Made by a program: the position numbers and the translations under genes. DNA of 64,000 bases from Syntrophobacteraceae bacterium (lineage in GTDB: Bacteria > Desulfobacterota > Syntrophobacteria > Syntrophobacterales > Syntrophobacteraceae). The stretch lies in the NCBI GenBank assembly GCA_025453975.1, contig JALOPI010000007.1, positions 22,100-86,099 of the forward strand, read 5' to 3'. Position 1 is the stretch's first letter, and each line of letters begins with the position of its first letter. Positions 53,169 through 62,669 of this stretch are shown piece after piece. Under the pieces are notes generated by a model. It searched no databases. It was given only the letters and a program-made list of their open reading frames with translations, and was not told the origin of the DNA.

Positions 53169-54992
53169 TCATTCCAGCTTCACCTGACATTCCTCTCCCA
53201 GGTTGAAGGTGGTGAAATCATCGTAGCCCTGATCGAGAGCGACGAGGATGGGCAGCTGCCTTGCGGTGGGTCCCCAGTGCTGCACGGGACCCGGGCTGCT
53301 GAACAGGTCTTCCCGGGCCCACTCATCCCGGTGCTCCGAATAGAATCGAAAAGATGGACAGTCAGTCCTGACCAGCGACTTCTCGATCACCAGCTCCTCC
53401 TTCCCCTTCCGCTCCTCGCACTGGATGAGGCCGGCCAGGGGAATGCCGAGGATCCTGCCCCCCCGGTCGAAATCGGTGACCGCCGCCATGTAGCCCGTTC
53501 GCTCATCCAGCACGAGGGAGCCCGCCGTGAGCCCCAGCAGGAACGTGAAGGCGGCATCGAAGGCCGTGGGCTTGCCGCTTCGACCTTCGTAGCCCAGGAA
53601 ATGGGACTGGGTCGAGAGTGTATAGGTTTTGAACTTCTCGATCTGGTCCGGCGTCGCGGGGATCCTGCCCTCTCCCTCGCCGAAGTACTTGTCCGTGTGG
53701 CGTTTCATCTCGGAGGCCTTGTAACGGATCTTCTCGATGAGCAGCTTCTCCGTCTCGATCTGGGACACTTTGACATTGCCGTGGTCGTCACGGTCCAGGA
53801 TAAGCGTCTCTTCGATCTCTTCGGGCAGGGAAGCCATGAGCTGAGCCGACTGCGGCGACAGGCGGGGGTAGATGAACTCCTGCTTGTTCTTGAGGGTCGG
53901 GAGATCCTTGATGTCCATCTCGTACTCGGCCAGGACCTTGTTGAGCTCCCGGATGAGGTTCCCCATCTCGGGGATGAACTCGATGAGACCCTCGGGGACC
54001 AGGACGACGCCGTGGTTGATTCCCTTGAGCCTTCGCTCGGCGATGATGCGAACGATGTAGTCCACGAGACCATCGAGGGAGAGGTTCTTCTCGGCGATCT
54101 CCTCGGAGATGAGGGCGATGGCGGGCTTGGTCTGAAGCGCCACCTCGAGAGTGATTTTGCTGGCGGTTCGCCCCATGAGCTTCACGAAGTGATAGTATTT
54201 CACGGCGGAGGCGGCATCCTGGTTCAGGTTGCCGACCAGCTCCGAGTAGACCTTGGTGGCCGTATCGTAGCCGAACGAGATGGGAAGGAGATCATCCACG
54301 GCCATGTCTCCGTCGATGGTCTTGGGGATGCCGATGACGCTGCACTTGACGCCCTCCCGTTCCAGGTATTCGGCGATGAAGGCGGCGTTGGTGTTGGAGT
54401 CGTCACCCCCGACGATGATCAGACCGTCCAGCCGGTTCTTCTGGACCGTCTCCTTGACCTTTCGGAACTGCTCGGGTGTCTTGATCTTCGTCCGGTCGGT
54501 GCCCAGAAAATCGAATCCCCCCGTGTTGAAAATCTTCTGAATGTCCTGGGTGGTGATCTCGAAGACATCTCCGTTGAGCAGACCCTTGGGGCCTTTGCGG
54601 ATGCCGAGGAGCGAGTTGTTCTTCCCCAGGACGGCCTTGAGCCCCGCCAGAACATTATGTCCTCCCGCCGCGGGGCCTCCGGAGAAGAGCACCGCCACCC
54701 GCTTCCCCGTCACCTGATGGAGGGGGTCCGACGGCACGGCTTCCAGAACGATATTCCTGTGCCTGGCCATGGTCCTGGCGAAAGTCTTTTCGGCGCCCTC
54801 GGGATCTTTGCAGGTGAGGATCGTTACGGACTCCTTGAAGACCACGGGCCGGATCTTTCCGTCCTGGCCCAGGACCGACGAGCACACCGGAATGGGCAGG
54901 GTGCGAGCCGCATCCTCAAAAACGGAGTGCTTTCCGGCCGTTTCCTCAATTTTGCGGGCCAGCTTCGTGGAAAGCTTCTGGGGAGCCGCCAT
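53169..54992 (-). CDS. pfp: Pyrophosphate-dependent 6-phosphofructokinase
   Basis: Reversibly phosphorylates fructose 6-phosphate with pyrophosphate, giving the cell an ATP-saving and gluconeogenesis-compatible glycolytic step. The 607-aa length is that of the long PPi-PFK clade. The donor-site GGDDSNTNAA has Asp in place of the ATP-type Gly, PKTIDGDM follows, and MGRTASKITLEVALQT is the substrate-binding helix. ATG 54992 has AGGAGGAGAAAA. A strong promoter candidate lies 60 bases upstream. Confidence 0.92.
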   Translation of the reverse strand: MAAPQKLSTKLARKIEETAGKHSVFEDAARTLPIPVCSSVLGQDGKIRPVVFKESVTILTCKDPEGAEKTFARTMARHRNIVLEAVPSDPLHQVTGKRVAVLFSGGPAAGGHNVLAGLKAVLGKNNSLLGIRKGPKGLLNGDVFEITTQDIQKIFNTGGFDFLGTDRTKIKTPEQFRKVKETVQKNRLDGLIIVGGDDSNTNAAFIAEYLEREGVKCSVIGIPKTIDGDMAVDDLLPISFGYDTATKVYSELVGNLNQDAASAVKYYHFVKLMGRTASKITLEVALQTKPAIALISEEIAEKNLSLDGLVDYIVRIIAERRLKGINHGVVLVPEGLIEFIPEMGNLIRELNKVLAEYEMDIKDLPTLKNKQEFIYPRLSPQSAQLMASLPEEIEETLILDRDDHGNVKVSQIETEKLLIEKIRYKASEMKRHTDKYFGEGEGRIPATPDQIEKFKTYTLSTQSHFLGYEGRSGKPTAFDAAFTFLLGLTAGSLVLDERTGYMAAVTDFDRGGRILGIPLAGLIQCEERKGKEELVIEKSLVRTDCPSFRFYSEHRDEWAREDLFSSPGPVQHWGPTARQLPILVALDQGYDDFTTFNLGEECQVKLE

Positions 54993-55379
54993 TTTTCTCC
55001 TCCTGGTCGAATGGGGTTACGAGGCCTGGATGCTCGGGGCCTGATGGCGTATATTACCTTGGGGAGAGCCCCGATGCAAATCCCTGGATCGCCGCTGCCC
55101 ACCCGCTGATGCTTTCATCGTTGGGGCGGCAGGGGGAAGCAGCGAGCCGCGGGTGCGCAATCGGCCTCCATCCGGATGATTCAGGTCGGGGATGGGATGG
55201 CATGGGCCAGTCCGGGCTTCGCCTTCAAGGCAAAGAGCAGGCACGGAACGTTCCGCCAAGGCGGAATCGGCCCGAAGCTTCCTGCCCGGTTCAGCTCGAT
55301 GAGCGCAAGACAGCAGACAGGCCTCATACCCCCGGGGCTGTTCCCCGGACCATCCCGCATCAGCAAACGTCCCGTTTCG
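54993..55379. other. Non-coding stretch upstream of the PPi-PFK gene
   Basis: About 390 bases. It holds the PPi-PFK promoter candidate at 55051-55079 and a 16-base perfect dyad at 55251-55266 (TTCCGCC-AA-GGCGGAA), which could be an operator. No gene is evident. Confidence 0.5.
55051..55079 (-). promoter_or_regulatory. Sigma-70-like promoter of the PPi-PFK gene
   Basis: On the minus strand TTGCAT, a 17-base spacer and TAATAT form a good promoter. The transcript would begin near 55044, about 50 bases before the start codon. Confidence 0.6.
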
Positions 55380-55763
55380 TTATGAGCTGCCGGCTCCGAT
55401 CAGGGGAAGGATCTTGTCCACCCTGAACACCACCAGGAAGAGCGGCCCCCGCTGCTCATCCGATTCATCGTATTCCTTGCGACGGATGGAAAACAGGAGA
55501 ACACTGTCCTTTTCTTCCCGGATCTTGGTCAGAAACAGGCGAACTCCTTTATACCCCGGGCCGTCTTCCATGAAAAGGTAAGCTGCATGGGGGTTGGACT
55601 GAAGATTGTGGTGGGTGAGTCGATCGCGCATGATGAAGGCCACGAGCTCGCCGTCCAGGATGTGAGGGGAGGCGTAGACGGCGGCGTCCACCTTGCCTTC
55701 GGCGTCGGCGGTGGCCAGGACTCCACGGCCCTTGGTATTCTCGAAATATTCGGAAAGATTCAT
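55380..55763 (-). CDS. Pyridoxamine 5'-phosphate oxidase-like flavin-fold protein
   Basis: A 127-aa protein of the split-barrel FMN-binding fold. RGVLATADAEGKVDAAVYASPHI, FIMRDRLTHHNLQSNPHAAYLF and the Glu/Lys-rich KEYDE stretch match the short PNPOx-like family, which binds FMN, F420 or heme rather than acting in vitamin B6 synthesis. ATG 55763 has GGAGGAAC upstream; a GTG one codon earlier is possible. The gene stands alone on the minus strand. Confidence 0.75.
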   Translation of the reverse strand: MNLSEYFENTKGRGVLATADAEGKVDAAVYASPHILDGELVAFIMRDRLTHHNLQSNPHAAYLFMEDGPGYKGVRLFLTKIREEKDSVLLFSIRRKEYDESDEQRGPLFLVVFRVDKILPLIGAGSS

Positions 55764-56092
55764 CACGTTCCTCCGGAAAGAAGAGTTGGCTTCACGGGTG
55801 TCGAGGGTTCCAAAAATACTCGATCAATATAAGATCGTTTGCGCGGGTGGCTACCGCGGCATGGAGAAAGTCATGGCTCAGGCCCCACGAAGCCAGCGCG
55901 GAACAAGGGTCATCTCGCTCTCGGATCGGTCCATGGAGCGGGACGGGCCTGGGTGGAAGGGGCCGTGTATTCTTGTGAAGTTCCCGGGGCTTTGATATTC
56001 TGAATCCAGGTGACCTGTAGCTGGGCCAATCAGGAGCCTCGGCCTTGCGGCCGAGAACCCCCGTCCGCGCCATCTTGATCGTGGGGAGTTTC
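55764..56092. other. Divergent intergenic stretch before the efflux operon
   Basis: About 330 bases. The plus-strand promoter candidate at 55973-56001 is listed separately. An AT-rich patch near 55820 may hold the minus-strand promoter of the flavin-fold gene, but the hexamers are not clear. Confidence 0.5.
55973..56001 (+). promoter_or_regulatory. Sigma-70-like promoter of the RND efflux operon
   Basis: TTGTGA (55973-55978), a 17-base spacer and TATTCT (55996-56001) form a plausible promoter; transcription would begin near 56008, some 85 bases before the tolC-like gene. Confidence 0.4.
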
Positions 56093-57583
56093 ATGAGGCA
56101 TTTTAGTGAATTGAATGGAAGCTTCGAGGCGGGGCGGGTGAGTCTTCTCCTCATCGGGGGATGGCTCCTGGTTCTGGGGATCTGCGGCTGCGGTGCTTCG
56201 AGACCGGCTGTACCCTCGGAGCCTTACGAGGGTGTCCTCGAGGTTCATTGGGTGGAGCCGGGCTCCGGGCGGGACGGGGAGCGGTCCGATCCGCCGGTGG
56301 AGGAAGCCGGAGCCCTCAGCCTCGAGCAGGTCGTCCGCGAGGCGCTGGAAGCCAGTCCCGAGCTGGACCAGATGCGTCAGCGTATCCATGCGGCCTCCGA
56401 GCAGGTCCGGCAGGCGGAGGCGTCCTTTTTCCCGAGGCTCGTGGTGTCAGAGGATTTCAGCATCACGAGCAATCCGGTGTTCGCCGCCATGAACATCATC
56501 AATCAGCGCCGGCTTTTGCCTTCGACCGATTTCAACGATCCCGGAGCGCAGCAGGATTTTGCCACGAAGCTGCAGGGGGAGATGATGCTCTTTCAGGGAG
56601 GCAGCCGCTGGTTTGACCGGAAAGCCGCGCTGGCCCAGAAGGGCGCGGCGGGGGCCGAGCTTCGGACAGGCCGCAACCAGCTCGTGGCCAAGGCGGCGGA
56701 GGTTTACTACCAGTGGCTCCAGGCCCTTGCTTTCATTGGCGTGGCCGAGCGGGCCCTGGATGCGGCCCGGATCGATCTGGAGCTTGGCGAAGCGCGGCTC
56801 CGGGCCGAGGTGGTCCTCCCCAGCGAGGTGACGCGCTTGAAGGCCCGCCGCGCGGAAATGGAGGGAAACCTGGTGACGGCCCGATCGGGGGCCCGGAAGC
56901 TGCAAGCTGCCCTGGAACGGCTGATCGCCCGCCCGATACGGGAAGCGGAGATGCCGTCTTCCTCACTGTCCCCGGCCGAGGCGTCCGTCGCCCCGCCAGG
57001 AGTTTCGCGGGAGGAGCTGGTGCGCCAGGCTCTGGCCCGCCGCCCTGAGATGGCGGCCGTGAAGTCCCTCGTCGATGCTTCGACTCAGCGGGTCCGATCC
57101 GCCCGTGGAGGATTTTTGCCCCGTCTGGGGGCCACGGGGGCCTACCAGTGGAATACCGAGAAATGGGACGATGTTCCCAACAGCTGGCTCCTGGGGATTC
57201 AGGCGACCTGGCCGGTGTTTGAAGGTGGCCTCACCCTCTCCAGGATGCGCGAGGCCCAGGCGAGGCTCAAGGAAATGGAAGCGCGTGGAAAGCAGGTCGC
57301 CCTGGACATCGCCCTGGAGGTCCATCAGGCCGCCATGGCTCTTCACGAAGCCGCCGAGAAGATCCGGGTCATGTCCGAGAGAAGGACTTACGCCCAGGAA
57401 GCCCTGGAGGAGGTGCGGCGGCTTTATGAGCGGCAGGTGGTGACGGTGGAGGCGCTGCTGCAGGCCGAGCTGGCGTGGACTCAGGCGGAAGTTGCCTTCA
57501 TGGCCTCCCTCTTCGACGGCAGGATCGCCCAGGCTTATCTGAGGCGGTCACTGGGCGATTTTGCCGACAAGATCGACGGCTGA
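56093..57583 (+). CDS. Outer-membrane efflux protein, TolC family
   Basis: A 496-aa outer-membrane channel of a tripartite pump. The N-terminus has a signal with a possible lipobox (GICGC). The rest is two long-helix repeats of the OEP domain: LSLEQVVREALEASPELDQMR opens the first and SREELVRQALARRPEMAAVKSLVDA the second. It begins at ATG 56093 behind GGGGAG, and is the first gene of an operon with the adaptor and pump genes. Confidence 0.88.
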   Translation: MRHFSELNGSFEAGRVSLLLIGGWLLVLGICGCGASRPAVPSEPYEGVLEVHWVEPGSGRDGERSDPPVEEAGALSLEQVVREALEASPELDQMRQRIHAASEQVRQAEASFFPRLVVSEDFSITSNPVFAAMNIINQRRLLPSTDFNDPGAQQDFATKLQGEMMLFQGGSRWFDRKAALAQKGAAGAELRTGRNQLVAKAAEVYYQWLQALAFIGVAERALDAARIDLELGEARLRAEVVLPSEVTRLKARRAEMEGNLVTARSGARKLQAALERLIARPIREAEMPSSSLSPAEASVAPPGVSREELVRQALARRPEMAAVKSLVDASTQRVRSARGGFLPRLGATGAYQWNTEKWDDVPNSWLLGIQATWPVFEGGLTLSRMREAQARLKEMEARGKQVALDIALEVHQAAMALHEAAEKIRVMSERRTYAQEALEEVRRLYERQVVTVEALLQAELAWTQAEVAFMASLFDGRIAQAYLRRSLGDFADKIDG

Positions 57584-57803
57584 GATCCGGATTCGGGTGG
57601 AGCCCGACTTGGGGCAAGCGCCAGGGATCATCGGCTGGGAGGGTGCAACCGGTAATCGGAAAGCTGAAATCAGTATCGCCGGGCGAGCACGCCCCCCCGC
57701 GGGTCAGCCGGCATTCGGGCTTGAGCCGGGGAGCCGGCCCTCGATGGAGGGATCATGCCTGGCGGTACCAGAAACCTCACGCGAGGAACCCCTGGAGGCG
57801 TCC

Positions 57804-59036
57804 GTGTCCGAGCGCAGCGACCAAAAGAAAATGGGCCGTTTTTCCCGCGAGGCCCTCAAGATCGCGGCCGTGGTGGTCACACTCGTCGGCCTCATGGTAT
57901 GGCTTGCGGGCGGCTTCGCCCGGAAGGTCGATACCGGGCGGCCCGAATCCACATCGCCGATGGAGGAGCGGCCCAAGACGGCTCGAGTGGAGCGCCGCTC
58001 CTTTCCCCTGCTCATGGAACAGGTGGGAACCGTTCGGGCCCAGAGCGAGGCCCAGGTGTCGAGCCGCATCATGGCTCAGGTGAAGGAGATTCGGGTGCGC
58101 GAGGGTGACCTGGTGACGGGAGGGGAGGGCGGGGGGGGGCCTGCCGCCATCCTGGCCGTGCTGGACGATGCCGAGATCCAGGCCCGGGTGGCTCAGGCCG
58201 AGGCGCAGCGCGCGGCCGTGGAGAAGGGCGTGGAGATTGCGCGGGCTCGGCTCGTCTCGACCCGCGCCCAGGTGGAATCGGCCAGGGCCAATCGGGAGCG
58301 GGTGGTTTCGGATCATCGCCGCACCGAGGGCCTTCATCGAGACCGGGCGGCGACGGGCCAGCAGCTGGAGCACGCCCGGGCTCAGAAGGATATGGTCGAA
58401 GCCCAGCTGCGGGCTCTCCTCAAGGAGGCTCAGGCCGCCGAGAGCGACATCGGCCGCTCCCTGGCCCAGCTGCGGCAGATGGATGCCGCCGTGAGCGAAG
58501 CCCGGTCGATGCTGGACCATACCGTGATCCGCGCCCCGTTCTCGGGGAAGGTGCTCGGCAAGACCGTGGACGTGGGGGACATGGCGGCTCCGGGGCAGCC
58601 CCTGTTCTATCTGGATTCACCCCTTCGTCCGGAGCTCCACGTCCACCTCTCGGAGTCGGTCCTGCCCAGCGTTCTGGTGGGCCAGGAGCTGGACGTGCGC
58701 ATCGATGCCCTGGGCCGGAGCTTTTCCGGAAAGCTGCGGGAGATTCAGCCCAGGTCCGACCCCGCCACGCGCACACTGCTGGCCAGGGTGAGCCTGCCGC
58801 CGGATCGGGAGCTGGTGAACGGCATGTTTGGCCGTGTCCAGATTCCCCAGGGGGAATACGATTCCGTGGTGGTCCCCAAGGGGGCGTTACAGGAGGTGGG
58901 CCAGCTTACCCTGGTGACGGTGTGGCATCCCCATCGGGGGAAGGAAAGACGTTTCGTCACCCCGGGCCCCGGGCACGGCGAGCTGGTGGAGATTCTGTCG
59001 GGGCTGGACGAGGGGGAAGAGGTGGTGGTTCCATGA
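57804..59036 (+). CDS. RND efflux periplasmic adaptor (membrane fusion protein)
   Basis: A 410-aa adaptor linking the inner-membrane pump to the TolC-like channel. It has a membrane anchor at about residues 18-40, a lipoyl/barrel-sandwich domain, a long coiled coil (about residues 110-230) and the second lipoyl half SMLDHTVIRAPFSGKVLGK. I chose GTG 57804, five bases after GGAGG; ATG 57744 would add 20 residues. A Gly-rich run (EGGGGGP) is unusual inside the first lipoyl half. The stop overlaps the pump gene (ATGA). Confidence 0.85.
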   Translation: MSERSDQKKMGRFSREALKIAAVVVTLVGLMVWLAGGFARKVDTGRPESTSPMEERPKTARVERRSFPLLMEQVGTVRAQSEAQVSSRIMAQVKEIRVREGDLVTGGEGGGGPAAILAVLDDAEIQARVAQAEAQRAAVEKGVEIARARLVSTRAQVESARANRERVVSDHRRTEGLHRDRAATGQQLEHARAQKDMVEAQLRALLKEAQAAESDIGRSLAQLRQMDAAVSEARSMLDHTVIRAPFSGKVLGKTVDVGDMAAPGQPLFYLDSPLRPELHVHLSESVLPSVLVGQELDVRIDALGRSFSGKLREIQPRSDPATRTLLARVSLPPDRELVNGMFGRVQIPQGEYDSVVVPKGALQEVGQLTLVTVWHPHRGKERRFVTPGPGHGELVEILSGLDEGEEVVVP

Positions 59037-62000
59037 GCGGCATGGAGCACGGATCCCACGCGTGGATGACGCGTCTGGTGGAGGCGTTTCTGCGGGGAAA
59101 CCTCTCGGTCCTCCTCATCCTCGTCAGCCTGGTCGCGGGAGTCGTGGCCCTGGCCGTGACCCCCCGGGAGGAGGACCCCCAGATCGTCGTTCCCATCGCC
59201 GACGTTCTGGTGAGCATGCCCGGCGCTTCGGCCCGGGAGGTGGAGCGCCAGGTGGCCACTCGCCTGGAGAAGCTTCTCGCCCAGATCGATGGGGTGGAAT
59301 ATGTCTATTCCGTGAGCCATCCTTCCCAGGCTGTCGTCACCGTGAGGTTCTACGTGGGCGAAGACCGTGAGAGGAGCTGGGTCAAGCTCTACAATAAGAT
59401 TCATTCCAGCGTGGACCTGATCCCCCCCGGCGTTTCCGGCTGGGTGGTCAAGCCCGTCGAGATCGACGACGTTCCCATCGTCAGCCTCACTCTCTTCAGT
59501 GATATCCATGGGGATTACGCCCTCAGGCGCCTGGCCGAGGAGCTCGAGATCCGCCTCCAGGCCGTCAAGAACGCCGGGCGCGTCACCCTGGTGGGAGGTC
59601 GACCCAGAACGGTCTCGGTCGGCGTGATCCCCGCGACCATGGCGGGTTACGGGGTGACGGTTCAGGACATTCAGCGCGCCATCCGGGGATCCAGCCTCAC
59701 CCTGCCGGTGGGGAGCCTGACGGAGGGGAGCGCCGAGGTTCGGCTCCATGCCGGGCGGCGGCTCCAAAGCGCGGCGGAGCTGGAAGGCCTGGTCGTCGGC
59801 GTGAGTGACCTGCAGCCCGTCTACCTCCGGGACGTGGCACGGGTTCTGGACGGACCCGCCGAGCCCGAGAGCTATACCCGGCTTTATCTCGGAGAGCGGG
59901 CCTACACATCCATGGATCCAGCGGCCGAAGGGGGTGAGAGCCCCGAAGGCCTGGGGCGGCTCCAGGATTATGCCGCCGTCACGGTGGGGGTGGCCAAGCG
60001 GAAGGGGACCAATGCCGTGTGGGTCTCGGAGGAGGTCGTTCGGGAAGGGGAGCGATTTGCGAGGGAGGTGCTGCCCGAGGGGGTGCATCTTCGCGTCACC
60101 AGGAACTACGGACGGACGGCCGACGAGAAGGTCAACGAGCTGGTGGAGGCTCTGTGGGTGGCCATCGTGATCGTGGTGATCCTTCTGGCCTACAGCCTGG
60201 GGTGGAGGGAGGGCATCATCATCGCCCTGGCCGTGCCCGTCACCTTCAGCTTCACGCTCCTCATCAATCTCTTCCTGGGGTACACCATCAACCGGGTCAC
60301 CCTCTTTGCCCTGATCCTCTCCCTGGGGCTGGTGGTGGACGATCCCATCGTGGACGTCGAGAACATCCACCGTCACTTCGCCATGGGGAAGGAGCCACCC
60401 GAGCGGGCCGTGGTCAGCGCGGTCAACGAGGTGCGTCCCCCCATCATCCTGGCGACACTGGCGGTCATCATCTCGTTCGTGCCCATGTTCTTCATCACGG
60501 GCATGATGGGCCCCTACATGGCCCCCATGGCCCTGAACGTGCCCGTGGCCATGCTCATGAGCCTGCTGGTGGCGTTCACCATCACCCCCTGGCTTTCGCT
60601 TCGCATGCTGAGGCATGACGGCCACGGGGGGGACGGCCGCGGGCGGGCCGAGACCGGTAAGTCGGGACTGCACCGGGCTTACGAGGGCGTGATGACCCCT
60701 GTCATTCGCCGCCGCGATCTGCGCTGGGGTATCGTGCTGGTGGTCGTGCTCCTCCTGGCGGCCGCGGTCTGGCTCGTGACCAGCCGTCGGGTGCCCCTCA
60801 AGATGCTCCCCTTCGACAACAAGAACGAGCTGCAGGTGGTGGTGGACATGCCCGAGGGGACATCCCTGGAGCGCACCGAGGCAGCCGCCCATGCTCTGGC
60901 GCACTACCTGGTGCGGGCCCCCGAGGTGACGGATGTGAGCACGTTCGTCGGCACCGGGAGCTCCATGGATTTCAATGGGCTGGTCCGGCACTACTACCTG
61001 AGGCGGGGAGCCCACGTGGCCGACCTCCGCGTCAATTTCGTGGGGAAGAAGGTGCGGAGCCAGCAGAGCCATGTGCTGGGCCTGCGGTTGAGAGACGATC
61101 TCAAGGACATCGCCGAGGAATTCGGCGCCAACATCAAGATCGTGGAAAGCCCGCCGGGTCCGCCGGTGGTGGCCACGATGGTGGCCGAAGTCTACAAGGG
61201 GGGCCCGGACTCCCATGAAGCGCTTGCGGCCGCCGCCCGAAGGGTCAGGGAGCTGATGGAAGGGACGCCAGGGGTGGTGGATGTGGACGACGTCCTGGTC
61301 GCTCCCCAGAGAAAGCTTGTGTTCAAGCCGGACCAGGCCAAGGCGGCCCTCCACGGCATCAGCGATGCGATGATGGTCGAAACCCTGGCCGGGCTGGTGG
61401 AAGGCAGCCGCGTGGCCACCCTGCGTCTGGAGGACGAAGTGAATCCGCTTCCCATCGAGATCAGGCTTCCCCGGGAGATGCGGTCACGCCCCGAAGATCT
61501 GGAGCAGATCGTCCTCGCGGGGACGGGGGGACAGCGGGTTTACCTGAAAGACCTCGGCTCCTTCGAGGAGACGGTGATCGATCAGCCCATCTATCACAAG
61601 AACCTGGTGCCCGTCGTTTATGTCTTCGGGGAGACGGCCGGGGTGCCTCCCGCCGAGGCCGTTCTGAAGCTTCAGGATGATGTGGAAAGGGATCCGGCGC
61701 TGCAGGGCTTCAGGGTGGTCTGGTCCGGCGAGGGAGAATGGGACATCACGCTTCGGGTGTTCCGGGACCTGGGGATCGCTTTTGGAGTGGCGGTGCTGGG
61801 CATTTACCTGCTGCTCCTCTATCAGACGGGGAGCTATCTTCTTCCGGCCATCCAGCTCATCGCCCTGCCCCTTTCCGTCATCGGGATCCTCCCGGGCTTC
61901 TGGCTTCTGAACCTCGTTTCCGCCGAGACTGTGAACGGCTGGCAGGCGCCGGTCTACTTCACCGCAACGGCCATGATCGGGATGATCGCCCTGGCGGGGA

Positions 62001-62302
62001 TCGCCACCCGAAACTCCATCCTCCTCATCGAGTTCGTGGAAGAGCGGAGAAAGGAGGGCATGCCGCTGGTGCCATCGCTCATCGAGGCCGGAGCCCTGAG
62101 GACTCGCCCCATTTTCCTGACCTCCTTCGGTGCCATGCTGGCGGCCTGGCCCATCACCCTCGACCCGATTTTTTCAGGACTGGCCTGGGCCCTGATCTTC
62201 GGTATCACCGTTTCGACGCTGTTCACCCTGGTGGTGGTTCCCATGGTCTATTTCATGGCTTATGGAACCGCCGAGGATGTTTCCGCCGGTGCCGGCCTTT
62301 AG
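59033..62302 (+). CDS. RND-family efflux transporter, inner-membrane pump
   Basis: A 1089-aa proton-driven exporter. The layout is classic RND: helix 1 (about residues 24-45), a periplasmic porter region, helices 2-6 with GLVVDDPIVDVENIHRHF, a second porter region and helices 8-12 with the matching IATRNSILLIEF. The Asp pair VVDDPIVDVEN in helix 4 provides proton-relay acids. The subgroup resembles the AcrB/MexF-like branch of unknown substrate found in deltaproteobacteria rather than CusA. Start ATG 59033 overlaps the adaptor. It is the last gene of the operon. Confidence 0.9.
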   Translation: MSGMEHGSHAWMTRLVEAFLRGNLSVLLILVSLVAGVVALAVTPREEDPQIVVPIADVLVSMPGASAREVERQVATRLEKLLAQIDGVEYVYSVSHPSQAVVTVRFYVGEDRERSWVKLYNKIHSSVDLIPPGVSGWVVKPVEIDDVPIVSLTLFSDIHGDYALRRLAEELEIRLQAVKNAGRVTLVGGRPRTVSVGVIPATMAGYGVTVQDIQRAIRGSSLTLPVGSLTEGSAEVRLHAGRRLQSAAELEGLVVGVSDLQPVYLRDVARVLDGPAEPESYTRLYLGERAYTSMDPAAEGGESPEGLGRLQDYAAVTVGVAKRKGTNAVWVSEEVVREGERFAREVLPEGVHLRVTRNYGRTADEKVNELVEALWVAIVIVVILLAYSLGWREGIIIALAVPVTFSFTLLINLFLGYTINRVTLFALILSLGLVVDDPIVDVENIHRHFAMGKEPPERAVVSAVNEVRPPIILATLAVIISFVPMFFITGMMGPYMAPMALNVPVAMLMSLLVAFTITPWLSLRMLRHDGHGGDGRGRAETGKSGLHRAYEGVMTPVIRRRDLRWGIVLVVVLLLAAAVWLVTSRRVPLKMLPFDNKNELQVVVDMPEGTSLERTEAAAHALAHYLVRAPEVTDVSTFVGTGSSMDFNGLVRHYYLRRGAHVADLRVNFVGKKVRSQQSHVLGLRLRDDLKDIAEEFGANIKIVESPPGPPVVATMVAEVYKGGPDSHEALAAAARRVRELMEGTPGVVDVDDVLVAPQRKLVFKPDQAKAALHGISDAMMVETLAGLVEGSRVATLRLEDEVNPLPIEIRLPREMRSRPEDLEQIVLAGTGGQRVYLKDLGSFEETVIDQPIYHKNLVPVVYVFGETAGVPPAEAVLKLQDDVERDPALQGFRVVWSGEGEWDITLRVFRDLGIAFGVAVLGIYLLLLYQTGSYLLPAIQLIALPLSVIGILPGFWLLNLVSAETVNGWQAPVYFTATAMIGMIALAGIATRNSILLIEFVEERRKEGMPLVPSLIEAGALRTRPIFLTSFGAMLAAWPITLDPIFSGLAWALIFGITVSTLFTLVVVPMVYFMAYGTAEDVSAGAGL

Positions 62303-62447
62303 ATCACGGCACTGGAGATGGGCATCCGGTGAGGTCTGGGCGCCGTGCACAAAGTACGGACCGGTCGATAGGGCTCAAGGAATTTGAAGGAGTCACCGAC
62401 GTGATGCTTGGGTTTTTTTGATCGGTGGATTGACATCGGTCGACAGT

Positions 62448-62541
62448 CTGTCAAGGGCAAACTACTCGAAAGGGTAGGACGCAAAGCCACTGGCCTAAGT
62501 TCCGCCTCGGCGGGATACGGTAGCAGGGTTGCCGGGCTGAT
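62448..62541 (+). ncRNA. Cyclic-di-GMP-I (GEMM-I) riboswitch aptamer
   Basis: The sequence matches the GEMM-I consensus closely: AGGGCAAAC; a stem CTACTC/GGGTAG capped by the GAAA tetraloop (62462-62477); GACGCAAAGCC (62478-62488) leading to TGGCCTAAG; a stem CCGCC/GGCGG (62502-62513); and GGTAGCAGGGTTGCCGGGC at the 3' side. This aptamer class senses cyclic di-GMP and controls genes for matrix, adhesion and motility. It stands about 125 bases before a secreted repeat-protein gene in the same direction. Confidence 0.93.
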
Positions 62542-62543
62542 AC

Positions 62544-62599
62544 AGCACTGGTGGGACAGCTGCGACTGAGCACTTGAGTCGCGTCTCCAGTGCTCGGTC
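62544..62599 (+). promoter_or_regulatory. Mutually exclusive hairpins after the riboswitch
   Basis: GACTGAGCACT (62564-62574) can pair with AGTGCTCGGTC (62589-62599) in an 11-bp stem with one G-U pair. Alternatively AGCACTGG (62544-62551) can pair with CCAGTGCT (62587-62594). Both need the same right arm, so only one can form at a time. This is the form expected of a riboswitch expression platform. There is no T run, so transcription termination is doubtful and the effect may be on the downstream start-codon hairpin. Confidence 0.5.
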
Positions 62600-62610
62600 G
62601 GCTTGAGCTG

Positions 62611-62669
62611 CATTCCGGAACCATGAGGCTGCATCATCCGCGGCTTCACTCCAAGGAGGTTCCGGAATG
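62611..62669 (+). promoter_or_regulatory. Start-codon-sequestering hairpin
   Basis: CATTCCGGAACC (62611-62622) is perfectly complementary to GGTTCCGGAATG (62658-62669). The right arm contains the ATG at 62667 and the last two bases of the AAGGAGG ribosome-binding site (62653-62659). When formed, it would block translation of the repeat protein; the loop is 35 bases. It is the probable output of the c-di-GMP aptamer. Confidence 0.6.

Larger units (their letters stand above)
62303..62666. other. Leader with riboswitch and nested hairpins
   Basis: The 364 bases between the RND gene and the repeat-protein gene have no protein gene. They contain the cyclic-di-GMP aptamer and two candidate control hairpins, listed separately. 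A seven-T run at 62412-62418 has only a weak stem before it. A sigma-70 pair is not obvious. Confidence 0.6.

Noticed and set aside
53100..55109. 669-codon plus-strand frame opposite the PPi-PFK gene
   Set aside because: PPi-PFK has clear catalytic motifs on the minus strand; this frame is its complement.
58745..61354. 869-codon open frame on the minus strand opposite the RND pump gene
   Set aside because: Its His/Asp/Gly-rich composition is that of an antisense shadow; the plus-strand frame has unmistakable RND motifs.
62395..62418. T run after the RND gene as an intrinsic terminator
   Set aside because: Only a four-base stem (TCAC/GTGA) precedes the T tract, too weak to support a call.
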